Shown here one piece after another: positions 11,826 through 24,790 of a DNA stretch of 64,000 bases. Each line of letters begins with the position of its first letter. Positions within the stretch are counted from its first letter, which is position 1. A program made the position numbers and the translations under genes. Source of the stretch: Numida meleagris (Eukaryota > Chordata > Aves > Galliformes > Numididae); NCBI RefSeq assembly GCF_002078875.1, contig NC_034411.1, positions 53,039,069 to 53,103,068 on the forward strand, given 5' to 3'. The notes beneath the pieces were generated by a model. The model worked only from the letters and a program-made list of their open reading frames with translations. It did not search any database and had not been told where the DNA came from.

Positions 11826-14825
11826 TACTGTCATTCATGCAAGCAATATAACTGGCTCTGTCTGTCAGAGAAATTGCCCCAAACTTCCAAAGCCGCAACA
11901 CTGTTTCTTTCAATTATTATTAATTTTGCAAAATCCATATGTATTTAAATGTATCATGCTATCTATATATTTTGGGAGATGCTCCAGAGCAAAGTGAATT
12001 ATTTTGATTGAATATTAAAATGGATGTTAACTTAGTTTTGACTAAATTCTAGTAGCTGTTCTTTGTCCAGCTTTAGATGACCTGATGATGAGAACTTTCA
12101 AAAGTGTGACTTTGTCTATCTATTTAAGAGCTTTTTCCCATTCTCTGGAAAAAATTCATGCAGACCTTGTCAGTTCTGAGGCTTGTGGTAAATTGGAATA
12201 ATTGCAGTTGAGGCATTTTCCATTTTAGCAGCTATACACTTGTGATAAAGTTTTCCTCTCTTAACGTTATTAAGCCTTTGGTTGTATTGAGAATCTGTGT
12301 CTTAACACTCACACAGTATCCAGCCAGGCTTGCTGAAGATGGTGTCTGCAATTGCTGCTTGCAGCTGCACAGGACTGGTGAGAGATTAGCAGCTAGAAGA
12401 GAGAAAGGAGCCTCTCTTAGTAGGACCAGAACTGGATGAAAAAAATAAGAATTGTAGAGAAGGAAAAGCAAACTGGGGAGTCTGGTTGGTACAGAACACT
12501 GATCTCACACAAGGACTTAGACTCCAGAGGGAAAGTTTAGACATACTGGATGGGAGTAAGGGAAGGAGGAGACAAAGACAAGAGCCCATGTGCATCCTCA
12601 GGGAATGTTTACCTCATGCAATGATGTAGCAACATTTATAGAAAAAAAACTGTTGAGAGGTGAAAAATATATTTTTATGAATATGATCTGAAGGGCCTAA
12701 TTTGCATTGATATTGAGTCTTTCACCAAGCAGACTGTCTTCATCAAATCTGTAACAGAATATCTCTGAGATCCTTTCCTGATGAAGGCCAGTTAAGATCA
12801 ATGGTGCTGTTATAAGTGGAGCAACAATGCTGTGAACATGCAAGCCTCACCTCCTGGCAAAACCCTCCTGCATGGGGACTACTGAACCCATCCAGGCACA
12901 GGAGAACCAAATTAATGATGTATAGGTCTCGTTGATTCCACTAGTTTCTAACTTTTAAATGCTTGACTTTGCAAACTTGAGTAATGCTATTTACAATACA
13001 ATGCATTTGTAATGCACCATCATTGTGAATTTTGAATGCATTAGCCACGTTAGTACAGTGATGTTCTCAGTGGTGCAAGTCAAACTTCTCCAGCTACTCA
13101 TCTCAAGTGAAACAGACTCAGACCAGCCTCTGTAAGCCCTCCTTTATGTTTTGCAGTGAAAGACATTTTTTATTTGCTGCCTTCATTACATTCAACATAC
13201 TCTTGAAAAGGTAGAAATAAAGTTGCAAAAATATGGTATCTACCAGCCAAAAGAAAAACTTATGTGTTGTGTTTTCACTCACAGTTGAACACTCTGGAGG
13301 AGAAAATCCATCATATCAAAGGAAACTAAAAGAATTAAAAATGATGCCACACATCAACCCCTGTTAATACACAAAACTTGTCAAAGCAAGATGCGGCTGC
13401 AATGCCAATGTGGGAGGCTGAGGAGAGTCACATCTGGTTCACTCAACTTTAAATATACTCCCTGCAACAGGGACTAGTGAAGCTTAGTTCTTTGTGCCCC
13501 TTTCAAATAAATTTCCGTTGTTCTTCTGTTCCTGTCTCTGAAAATGTGATAAAAATTGGTCTTCCCCAGACTAGGATGAAAAATGTACTACTTTAAAATA
13601 CATTAAGGGAAAACAAGGACTTTGCCAGAAACTTTGAAACACCAAGCTAGCCTGGGAAAACTAGAGATTTATTTTCTAGAAAAGGTGAGAGATCTTTTAT
13701 TTTACCAATAAAAGTAAAAACATAATCTGGCTTGGAGTAGTAAAATAAATAAATAAAAAAATTGCAATGATTTTCTAGCCATTTGGAAGTTTCACTTAAA
13801 AAGTTACACATAGAAACAAAGATAAAGTTATAGATGCATAGTTACATAAAGGTAAACTGTTCTAGGTTAAGTTGGAGTTGAAAAAAAAATGTTTTCTAAA
13901 CGTAGGAGATTTGTAGATATACTTTTCATGAAATATTTGTTCCATGTAAAAATGAAAACCCTCTGATACAGTATCAACTTTGGCCATTTAGCAGCATCCC
14001 AACTACACTACCAGGAAAAACAACCAAATGTGATTACCATGAATATCAAGAGCAAGAGCATATGTTTGCTCTTTTTGGTAAGGATTCTACATCCATATTT
14101 TGAGGGCAACTTCGTTTATTTAACACCACTTTAAAAATCTGTCTGGTGAAATTTACAATTTCTTGGAAAATAGTATGAGAAGTTACAAACTCAACTGCAA
14201 TTTTAAAGTTGTTTTTTTTTTTTGTAGATTGCAAAATGTATACTTTTTTTTTCTGAATCTTTTAATTCTATACTTATTTTCTCCTAACCATATGACACAA
14301 GTAGTGTTAGCACTCCTACTGAAAAAAATGGGCATACTACTATACCAAAAATATGGGAGAAAGATATTTCCAGGATTATATAAATTACAGCTTTATGTTC
14401 TTTTCAAGAACGTCTAAAAATGTCAAGTGTCACACTGCTCAATCTCATTCATTAACTCTCAGTGTTAAGAGCTGAATGGACTTCAAGAAAGGACAGTTAG
14501 GAAATAGGTATTGACAAAGTGTAATTTTAGCCTAATACTGCAGATCGCTTTAGGCTCTGTCTATAGTTAGAAGAGTAAGACTGTCTCAAGTAGAGGATGA
14601 TTCAGTGCAGAAACCTAATTTAGCTGCTCTGACTCACTCTGCTCAGAATGAATCAGCAGGCACTCTTGACCAACATTATGCCTGAAAATTGAAAATGCCT
14701 TTCCTCTACCTAGGCATATACAATGCACTATTCCCATTCAGAAAGAAATCTATATTCTCTACAATACTTAATATAACCTGTTTAAAATAATGTTTTCCTC
14801 TTTTTACTGGAAAGTAAAAAAGATC

Positions 14826-14862
14826 AACAAACAAATAAACAAACAAGAAAACAAACAAGATA
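14826..14862. repeat. (AAAC)n-like simple repeat
   Basis: A degenerate AAAC/AAAT repeat running through AACAAACAAATAAACAAACA and continuing briefly. No element is attached. Confidence 0.75.
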
Positions 14863-16843
14863 AAAGATAAGACAGTTAACAGTGTTCAAAGTAGAACAAA
14901 TGTTTGTGGCCAGAGTTGATACAGATAAAAATGTGACAAATTTGCTCCAATTTACTTATCTTTTTATGTTATAAGGTCTACTGAATGTCAACAGTTAACA
15001 TATTTAACCAACAGTATCCTTTGGGGAACAAAAGCTGTGATTTTCTCTATGATATTGGGCAGTTCTTGATATACTGTAAACCTAACTGGAGGATGGAGCT
15101 AGTTCAGGCTGCTAATTTTAAATGGCGAAAAATCAGTCAGATACAACAGCTTGGCAGGAGCAAAGGTGACAGAGAGAAGAAAATACCCACAGGTATTCAC
15201 TTTTCCCACCATCATATTTGAGTCTGTTTCTTGATTATTATTTGTTTTTGTTGTTTGTTCGTTTGTTTTTCAGGGAAAGAGATGTTCTTGAAGTGTATAA
15301 AAAGGCAAGAGTGACTAATATTACACATTTTTGGTTTTAAAGGTTCACAGCTGTATCAACCAACTATAAAAACTGCATGTTAATTAGAACTGACAACCTT
15401 GGGAAAACTCATCTGAATAGACAGATTTTCAGAAAGAGAGAAAATATTCTCCAGGCTGACTGGAGTTATGATAGAAGAAGCAAGTCTATTTGAGAACTCA
15501 CTTTTGCAGCTTTTCGAACATATCTTTGAGTTTGCATTCAAAAGGGCAATCCTCTTTAAAAATTTCATTTTATCAATATTAACACACATAAGATGTATGA
15601 ACACACTTATTTCACAGAATTTTATTCTCTTCATTTTAAGGGAAGGCATTAACATTTATAAAAAACTTTTCCATCTGACTTATTTAATTTGCAAAGAGTG
15701 CTTCAGATCTGTTCACACAATAGATTTACAAATAGCAATCCCAGGTAATACTTTACAAAAGCCTAACTGTAGTCTTATTCACCCAAATGACTGAGATTAT
15801 GGACAAGTCTGTGCACTTTAACATCTACAGCTTAGCAGCAATGATCTGCTATGCTCATTATATCTGAAGCAGCTTTAAAATAGCTTGGTTGTTGATTTCA
15901 AGCTAGGAATATTCCTCAAGCTTTTGGTAGACAATACTTGCAAATATCTAATTTGAACTTTAGCATATAAGTATAATCCTCCAGCAGTAGCAAAAGCAAG
16001 CTAGACATATTTGGATTAAGCATCCATCAAAAAGGGGGCACGGTTATTTAAACATCTATTTCAAGTATGTTATTCTCCATCCAGCAGCCAATGTGAGTCA
16101 TTACAATGTACATAATTCAGTTACGTGTTCTGGGTCCTCTGTATTTTTCTTCATTCTCTTTTATTGCCACCACATCATTCTCCAGGCAAACTATTCAGTG
16201 TGATATACAAGTGATACCCTTCAGATTTGTTTTGTAAGGAGGTGGAGAAGTACGGTAGCTCTGCACTGCTGCATCATAACATTTGAATATGTGTATGACC
16301 ATATCATCATAACAGGTGATGACCTTGTATTTGTACATCTTCTAGTCACATTCTGATGCTCATAATCACACCACGATACTGCATTTCAATGGCAAATCAC
16401 CTAATGAGGTCCAAAATAAAACAATGGTGTTTCTGATATCCCGAAGCCTAGAAAACTGAAACATTTCATACGAAGCTTAAAAAATTGGGACTGCACTGCA
16501 AATATTATCAAGTTCATTGATTTTGTAACCAGCATTACTTTATACAGTAAATGATTCAGCCAGTAGCAGTGCATAGGAATTCACTATTAGTTTAAGGAAT
16601 AACACTTAGTTTGGTTGCTTATTTTTTGTTTACTAGCTGTCATAAGCCCAACAAAATAAGACGGATTATTAAGCAAACAGCACTCGTCTTAAACACTCTG
16701 AATAACTGCTTTACCACAGATTCATTATCTAGCTAATGGTTTAAGATTTCTTCCTACTTTAACATGAGTCTAGACATAAGGTACATAGGCAAGAGAAGAC
16801 AAGTCAAGGAGAGTGTTCCCCCTCTGGTAAATGAGATGGAGAA

Positions 16844-18043
16844 TTGGCTTCATCGGACGTGGAAAAAGCTGAGGTGCTCAGTAAGTGCTTTGCCTCGGTC
16901 TTCACTAGTGGTCAGGCTCCCTGTGTCTGCCAGGACCCTGAACCTCGAGGTGTGGCTGAGAGGAGCAGATTTTGTCCCACTGTAACAGTGGAACAAGTTC
17001 GAGACCTCCTCATGAAACTGAATGTGTGGAAGTCCATGGGGCCGGATGACATCCATCCTAGGGTTCTGAGAGAGACTGCTGAGGTGGTTGCCGAGCCGCT
17101 CTCCATCATACTTGAAAAATCATGGCTGTCCGGTGAAGTCCCCAGTGACTGGAGAAAGGGAAACATTACTCCCATTTTTAAGAAAGGGAGAAAGGATGAC
17201 TTGGAGAACTACAGGCAAGTGAGCCTCACCTCTGTGCCTGGGAAGATCATGCAGCAGATCCTCCTAGAAGACATGTTAAGGCACATACGTGACAAGGAGG
17301 TGATCCGAGACAGCCAGCATGGCTTCACCAAGGGCAGATCTTGCCTGACCAATCTGGTGGCCTTCTATGATGAAGTGACGGCATCGGTGGATGGGAGGAG
17401 AGCGATGGATGTCATCTACTTGGACTTCTCCAAAGCCTTTGACAGGGTCCCTCATCACATCCTTCTCTCCAAATTGGAGAGGTATGGATTTGAAGGATGG
17501 ACTGTTTGGTGGGATAAGAACTGGTTGGCTGGTCGCAGCCAAAGGGTTGTGATAAATGGTTCTATGTCAGGGTGGAGGCCGGTCACGAGTGGTGTCCCCC
17601 AAGGCTCAGTCCTGGGACCGGTGCTCTTCAATGTCTTTATCAATGACATAGATGATGGAATCGAGTGTACCCTCAGCAAGTTTGCAGATGACACCAAGCT
17701 GAGCAGTGCAGTCGATGCATTGGAAGGAAGGGAAGCCATCCAGAGGGACCTGGACATGCTGGACAAGTGGGCCCAGGAGAACCTAATGAGGTTCAACAAG
17801 GCCAAGTGCAGGGTGCTGCACTTGGGCCAGGGCAATCCCAGGTATTTATACAGACTGGGGGAAGAACTCCTTGAGAGCAGCCCTGTGGAGAAGAACTGGG
17901 GGGTCCTGGTGGACGAGAAGCTGGACATGAGCCAGCAGTGTGCGCTGGCAGCCCGGAGGGTCAACTATGTTCTGGGCTGCATTAAAAGAGGAGTGGTCAG
18001 CAGGGAGAGGGAGGTGGTGGACCCCTCTACTCAGCTCTTGTGA
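16844..18043 (+). pseudogene. CR1 ORF2 reverse-transcriptase remnant
   Basis: A 399-codon open frame encoding most of the CR1 reverse transcriptase, which copies LINE RNA into DNA at the target site. Visible RT blocks, by residue, are [16 protein letters not shown] (100-115) and the fingers motif around 159-170 ([12 protein letters not shown]). The first catalytic aspartate is in YLDFSKAFD (D194). [11 protein letters not shown] is at 249-259 and the FADD catalytic box is at 280-283. The ATG is not the native start: the CR1 frame continues upstream in another frame (16764-16840), so there is a frameshift near 16840. The frame is lost again near 18023, apparently through a single-base deletion, and resumes at 18040. 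The active-site residues are intact, but the protein is truncated and interrupted, so it is not expected to function. Confidence 0.9.
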
Positions 18044-18483
18044 GGCCCCATCCGGAGTACTGTGTCCAGGCCTGGGGCCCCCAGCACAAGAAGGACGTGG
18101 AGCTCTTGGAACGAGTGCAGAGGAGGGCAACCAAGATGATCAGAGGGCTGGAGCACCTCTCCTATGAGGAAAGGTCGAGGGAACTGGTCTTGTTTAGTTT
18201 GGAGAAGAGAAGGCTCCGGGGAGACCTCATTGTGGCCTTCCAGTACTTGAAGGGAGCGTATAAACAGGAGGGGGAACGATTGTTTGTGAGGGTGGATAGC
18301 GATAGGACAAGGGGGAATGGTTTTAAGCTGAGACAGGGGAGATTTAGGTTCGATATTAGGAGGAAGTTTTTCACACAGAGGGTGGTGACGCACTGGAACA
18401 CGTTGCCCAGGGAGGTAGTGGATGCCCCGTCCCTGGAGGCATTCAAGGCCAGACTGGACATGGCTCTGGGCAGCCTGGTCTAG
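18040..18483 (+). pseudogene. CR1 ORF2 C-terminal segment
   Basis: This 147-codon frame continues the RT frame above after the shift near 18023. It carries the CR1 C-terminal region with EYCVQAWGP (residues 6-14), a [20 protein letters not shown] block (32-51) and a final [17 protein letters not shown] stretch. It ends at a stop just before the 3' UTR. The same blocks recur in the copies at 24.8, 29.0 and 61.5 kb, which supports the assignment. It is part of the same element, not a separate gene. Confidence 0.9.
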
Positions 18484-18581
18484 TGGTTGGCGGCCCTGCA
18501 CTTGGCAGGGGGGTTGAGACTCGATGATCTTTGAGGTCCTTTTCAACCCAAGCCATTCTATGACTCTATGATTCTATGATA

Positions 18582-19243
18582 AGGGAAGGTTATGGAGCAG
18601 ATTGTCCTGAGGGAGATCACGCGGCATTGGCAGGACAACCGGGGGATCAGGCCCAGCCAGCATGGGTTTGTGAAGGACAGGTCCTGCTTAACCAACCTGA
18701 TCTCCTTCTATGATCGAGTGACTCGTCTGGTGGATGAGGGAAAGGCTGTTGATGTGGTCTACCTAGACTTCAGCAAAGCCTTTGACACTGTCTGCCACAG
18801 TATTCTCCTGGAGAAACTGGCAGCCCGCGGCTGGGACAGGTACACTCTTTGCTGGGTAAGGAGCTGGCTGGAGGGCTGGGCCCAGAGAGTGGTGGTGAAT
18901 GGAGTTAAATCCAGCTGGTGACCAGTCATAAGTGGTGTTCCCCAGGGGTCGGTGCTGGGGCCTGTCCTCTTCAATACCTTTATTGATGACCTGGATGAGG
19001 GCATTGAGAGCACCCTCAGGAAGTTTGCATACGACACCAAGCTGGCAGGAAGTGTCGATCTGCCTGGGGGTAGAGAGGCCCTCCAGAGAGATCTGGACAG
19101 GCTGGATCTCTGGGCTGAAGCCAATGGGATGAGGTTCAACAAGACCAAGTGCCGGGTCCTGCACTTCGGCCGCAACAACCTCAGGCAACTCTACAGGCTT
19201 GGGGCAGAGTGGCTGGAAGATTGTGTGGAGGAAAACGGACCTG
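18582..19243 (+). mobile_element. Second CR1 fragment, truncated at both ends
   Basis: About 660 bases of a different CR1 copy follow immediately after the terminal octamers of the preceding element, in the same orientation. It begins inside the RT domain (readable as GKVMEQIVLREITRHWQ) and covers the catalytic core. It stops abruptly near 19243, after a stretch corresponding to the beginning of the C-terminal region. Neither the C-terminal region nor the octamer 3' end is present, so the right boundary is not a normal CR1 terminus. It is clearly diverged from its left neighbour, so this is not a simple tandem duplication. Confidence 0.9.
18592..19243 (+). pseudogene. CR1 RT core with stop and altered active site
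   Basis: The reading frame is continuous through the fragment apart from one TGA at 18919-18921, between the VNGVKSSW and [14 protein letters not shown] stretches. YLDFSKAFD is intact. The second catalytic box, normally FADD, reads FAYD (codons 19024-19035), because the first aspartate codon has become TAC. The encoded RT would therefore lack a metal-binding residue even without the stop and truncation. It is a dead fragment. Confidence 0.85.
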
Positions 19244-22200
19244 GGGGTATTATTCATACTAAAACAGAGGCAAGATACCAAAGATCCTGGAAATTTATTA
19301 ATAAAACTCAATACAGGATCTAGCCATGTGGTAAAAGAAGCAGAAGAAAAACTGTCTCCATGCTAACACTACGAGAGTTATTTAAATGGCCAGATTTACA
19401 CAAGTAGGTGAGATGGGAAGACATTCGCAGAGACTTTGGAATCATGAGAAAGTTGGTATGGAATGAATGCCCTTGAAGCTACACAAAGATTGTGTTGATC
19501 ATTAAAATAGCCCTAAATCATGTTACTTAAGCAGCCCCACTGCAAGCTATGTGCACTGTGTCTTCCTCACAAATGTGGAAATTGTTCCTATGTGAAAGTC
19601 ATTTCTGTGTGCTTCATAGCACTACAGTAACCCAGGGTAAGAATAAAATGCAGAGAGGTGTGTTCTCATACTGCCTTAGTGTATCCTCTGTTCTTTTCTT
19701 TTCTTTTCTTTTTTCTTTTTAAAAAGGGAAAAATAAACTTTTTTCCGTGCTAAATGGTTCTAGAGTTACATAGGATTATTAAGGAACTATATAACAGATC
19801 AGTATGACATGACCAGTATGCAAACATGTATACTGATCAATCCTGTAAATTATACACATCAAATATCTCAGCTACTAAGGCACATCCAACTAGACATTAA
19901 AGTTTAGCAGATGTTTCAGTTTTTCTTACAAGCGGAAACTTAAAGAGACTACTTTTCCCACAGATTCAATGACTGAAAAAGCAGACAGTCTGACATACAC
20001 CAGAAATAGTAAATGTATAGAGCCAGTCCCCAAAGGGAGCTGAAAGTGTAGACAGATTTACATATGCACAGAAACTGAAAAAACTCAGTTATGCTTTTAT
20101 TCATCATAGGGAAATATATATATATTTAATAAAAGTAATAAAAAATTTGCCTCATTCTTTAATTCTTTTTTTTTCTTGAAAATACTGGAAAGATCTAGTT
20201 TTGGATGCAGGTTATTGGAAAAGTGAGTTTTCTTTAAAATGATCGACCTTGTTGTGTAGCTTTACTGGTAAGTAAGGCAAAGAACAAACAGGAAGTAGAA
20301 GAGTTTTACTTCGAAATTACAGCCAACTTGTTTATGGCTGTGGAAAAGTGAGCAGTATCACTCACAGTGGCTTCACATATACTCTCTGGATTACACAGCT
20401 TTTACATATGTTAAGGTCTGTTTCTGCTCTATGGGATGTTGTACTAAAATGTCAGGAACAGGTATTCAGGCACTGAGATTTTCATTAAAAAGCTGTTATG
20501 CCTATATGTGCATAGAATTACAATGCAAAGTAAAGTTTAAATTACTCAATTGAGAAAAAGTATGAAAGAAAGGAAAGGCAGAAAAGAGATCTCACTGGTT
20601 TGTTCAGTTTTTTTCTGTAAGTGATACAATCATCAAAGCAATTGGTAATGATGAGCACTCTCTGGGTACACTATCTGTCATCACAGAGATGGTCATTGTT
20701 TACAACCAAATGATTTACACAGAGATGACACAACTCTAGGGACATGAGTGTGAAAGAAAGAAGGAAACTGTGCATTATAGAGGCTGCCAACCTCGGGGCA
20801 GACAGTGCATCCAAACTCTGGTTTTCACAGCTTAGCTGACATAGCCTGTTGGATAAACCTTACATGGTCTTCCGGGAAGCCATGATCTTCAGGTTTCAGT
20901 TATTTAGAAACAGTAGAGGAAAAAGATGGAATTAATTCACCAAGGATTTTTTGTTCTTACATCATCATCAATTCAAGATGAATCATTCCAGACTCATTAC
21001 TTTTTTCATCTACTTCTCCTCAGCAAGTCTTACAGCCTTCTTCCAAAGTTCCCAGTAGGTGTGTTACTCTGATTTATGAGTAGTTTTCTGGAATGGTAGC
21101 TAACTCCACTACTGCTCACACCAAGTGTCACGGATTATTTGTTCCCTACGATCCACAATTGTAATTAGCAGCTGATGTTCTAAATGGTGTCCTGCTCTAA
21201 ATGAAGATTACACATGATACATAGACTTACTCATTAGAAGGGTGAATTATTTGATTGATTTAAAGGATATAACTGGCTCTATTAGCAACTAAATATATAT
21301 ATATTCTGTCTAAATGCTTTCTTTTAAAGTTACTGGCATTTCCATGTTGCACCTAATTGTCACTCACTAGAATGTCAGACCATCTACCTAGTCAACAGCT
21401 AGCACAGTGAGTTAGCATCACTTACATGGCAAGCTGATGAAATACTCTGACTTTTGCTGAGCAAGAGTGTCAGAAGAAAGGATCCTTGTATGCTTACATA
21501 CTAATAGTCATTGGCAGACTGTTAGGGGCATCTTCTATCATACCTCTGACCTAATGAAGTCACAGCACTCTCTGGTCTTATGCAGTTATTAAAACATTTG
21601 TTGCCCAGGGGGAGTACAGAAGTCTGTTGCTAATTTAGGTTATTCAAGGGATCCTCATTCCCATTCCCAATTACATTTGAATGGGATAAGAATGGGTATA
21701 ATTAGCTGACCTAGTAGACTGACCGATACTTTCTCCTATTCCCTTACTCGTCTAAACTACCCCTTTCTCCCAGTATTCAAGCTCACATTTTTATTTCATG
21801 AGGCTATTTCCAAGATCAATAGCCTTTCTCTTGAGATTGCTTGTACATGCGGCTCCGTTTTAACTGGCTAACGTGCGCACTAGAATGCCCATCACCCTGC
21901 AACCCTGCTGGAAACACACCTCACCTATTTTTACAATCTTTGTTATACTACTCATCATCTGTTATACTTCTGAAATCTGAATGTGTGTTACAAATAATAT
22001 AATGCCTCTATTATGGTAAAACAGCAACCCTGGACAGAGACATTGTGGGTCACATGTCCAGCAATTCCTGTTTCTTAAGATAGTTAAAAGAGAATACAAA
22101 TACAAGTGTCATATTCAGCATTGTGCTCTTGTTCACTGCAGCTTTCTTTTTTTAGAATTTGCTGCAGTTCCTGTAAGGAGCTGTGTGACTTTCCCAGCTT

Positions 22201-24790
22201 GTGTTCATTTTTACACATTGAAAAAGAAGACAGCAGCTGTCCTGTATCCAAATCATGTGAGTAAAAATACAATTTTTTTAAAAATCATGAAAGAAAAAAA
22301 TAGATATATTTTGTCCATAGGAAAGAAGGGTACTGAGAAGACAGAGGTTTTGTACTGCACTCATCACAAAAAATGGTGCAATTTTCTATACTAAGCCATA
22401 TTTTACAATGACAAGCAATGACTGGACAGTGTCTGAGATCCGAACATTGCAGTGCTATCAATCAATCATGCATCAGATAAACACATTTCAAAGTGTATAT
22501 TAAATACAGGCTGGAGCTCATGCAGCCTGACATACAGTATTTCATTCTCAGTGTGTTCTTTTCCTTCTAGTAGAGACTTCTTTGTTCTTAAACTGCTTCC
22601 TTTCTGCAAAACAATTTCTGAATTTCAGTTTTTTTTTAAATCTATTTTTGAAAGTTGAAGTTCAGGTCAAATGCAAATATGAATGTAGTTTTATCCTGCA
22701 TGCATAATTTGTAGTCTGTGTGGAACTGACTCATCCGTCTTCTGTATCTGGCACTCATGTGATGCGCTCTCCTGCTAAGAGTGACCTATTCATCCTTCAA
22801 ATAAACATCCACAGAGGAAGAAAAACAATATGTACAGTTCCAAAGATGGAACGGCATATTGTGCTTTATGTGATCTACTCATGTCAGTTCTGTCAGCAGC
22901 CTTTTGAATTAAAAGTCTCTTATTCAGAAAGCATTCAGAGATTCTGAGTAGTATGTTCTGTACTTGAGTAAATCAAAACTCAGAAGTATATGAATTTAAC
23001 CACTGATGACACATGGTCAGTTAAGAGGATGTCTTGGCTCAGTGATCTTCAGCAAAATGCTTTGAATAATTAAGGAAACATTGGAAGAAATTTTACAGCT
23101 TAAGGAGTTATGGTCTTATGGAAAAGAAAAGAGTATTAGTATCTTGAGTGAAAAAGTATTTACTATTTATGGCTATTTTTATAAATGATTTTTCATGTAT
23201 GACCAACATCATGTAGCAAAGCTGTCAGCCAATATTTTACATTTGTGATATTGATTGACTAAAGGTGCTCCATCTTGTCACTATTTAATATTTATTTAAT
23301 GTTTATTTACAGGAGAAATCTTTTTACATCCAACAGGAGACTAAAATTATGAATATTCACATGCCATGTGTGCACAACATAAAATTGTATTCCTAGGTGT
23401 TTTAAGTAACCAGCTGAAGGCCGGACATAGAGCAAGGCCTGTAGACATGACTATTACCACAGACAAATGGAACTGAGATGAGAATCTCATCTGAGATTAA
23501 TTTTTCAAAATTTGTTCAGAGATAGAGCATTTCTAATGAGAAAAAAAAATGGAAAATACTAAAGAAACTTGTAGCCTGAACAGGATTCTAAGTAAAATTT
23601 TAAGCTAGTATCTAGAAATAATTTAAAAAAAATAGTTATCTGACAAATAAGAAGACCTCATGCAAGTATTGACACCAGTCTTCTGTACAAACCGTATTTC
23701 TACCTCACAAACACAGATGATAAAAATGGAGACAAAGTTTCTTTAGTTTCAGCTCTGATAAGATATCACTTCAAAGTAAATATATTTCCATTTCTTTTTC
23801 CTCTATAAACAAACCTTGACTCTAATGGTCAGAGTTGATTGATTGTATCATATGCTTTGCAATACCTTAACAAAGATGTCTGTATAAAATCACTGGCTAC
23901 ATTCACACTGACACACAATCTGCAAATTATATCCTCCAAAAGTAGAAAAACAAGGCCTTGTATATTTCCAGATATGTTACTAAGAGCATAATAAAAATAC
24001 AAGGGTATCTTCTACACAGGGTTCTTTTTTGTTCAGTAACAAGCAGAACAAACATGAGATGGAAATCAGTAGGAAAAAAATATAGAATGCCATAATGTGT
24101 TACTTTATTTCATAATTTTATACGGTACAGCTGGCAGGCTCAGGTTTTTTCAGGTTGTTTTCTGTCACTTGGCACATTCTGAAACTCAGTTTTACACACA
24201 AACACTGTCAAATTCTCTCAGTTACTAGATTGGAAATATAAAGAAGTTGAGTTAACACTGCAATTAATTTAATCTTAAAGTGGAAACTTTTACTACTTTT
24301 CCTTTTCAGACAACCACCAGCAGTTCTTCTGGCATTGCCTGTGTTTCACTTCATTTTGGGATCTTGTTTATGATACCACATCCCACCTCCCACCCTCCCT
24401 GAAAAAACTTCCTCTATGCTTGCTGCTTTCTCCCTGCTCATTTGATTAAAAAAGTATCAAAATATAATGTGATTTACATGAATGATGAACTGATGAGAGG
24501 GTTCAAGAGAAACAGTTGACGGTATATCTTTTTTTTTTAATAAGTTTGGTAAAGAGAATAAGCATAATGATAATAATAAACAGTAAAATTTAATCTCTGA
24601 TGTGTTTGGAAATGAAACATTTTTCTAGTTAGAAATAAAAAATGATTATTGATTCAAATACAAAATTATTATATAACATTTAACATATTATTTCCGGTTC
24701 AATATTTGAAATCTAGTTGTGCCAATGCTTTTATGGTCACTATGATAGAGAATTTTCTCTTGAAACATATGAAGGTACATCAGATGGAAT
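19244..24790. other. Unique AT-rich DNA
   Basis: No gene was recognised. A TTTTC-type simple repeat lies at 19691-19720. Open frames of 60-75 codons (for example at 22185, 22452 and 22720) have no domains. No transposon termini were recognised. Confidence 0.55.
19691..19720. repeat. (TTTTC)n simple repeat
   Basis: Four to five TTCTTTTC-type units, followed by a T-rich stretch and an A-run. Confidence 0.85.

Larger units (their letters stand above)
7961..16770. other. Long unique AT-rich region
   Basis: No gene was supported. Open frames, the largest being 105 codons at 8356-8673 (+) and 108 codons at 15468-15794 (+), show no domain. Several overlap antisense frames of similar size, as expected by chance. 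Landmarks are a T16 run (9754-9769), a two-copy 29-bp tandem repeat (11768-11825), an AAAC-type simple repeat (14826-14862) and short TAAA repeats near 13741. No transposon ends were recognised. Confidence 0.55.
16770..18580 (+). mobile_element. CR1 LINE, 5'-truncated, with intact 3' end
   Basis: About 1.8 kb of a CR1 non-LTR retrotransposon. It starts just before the reverse-transcriptase domain, in a stretch readable as [13 protein letters not shown]. It then runs through RT, the C-terminal region and a roughly 100-base 3' UTR, and ends in octamers of the ATTCTATG type at about 18553-18580. The endonuclease and ORF1 are missing, as usual for 5'-truncated CR1 copies. Few disabling changes are present, so it is one of the younger copies in the window. 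The copy at 61505-61929 is strikingly similar over the shared tail, which suggests the same subfamily. It directly abuts a second CR1 fragment at 18582. Confidence 0.95.

Noticed and set aside
16850..19311. Many antisense and out-of-frame ORFs over the CR1 pair
   Set aside because: Shadow frames of the CR1 ORF2 sequence. Only the plus-strand RT frames carry motifs.
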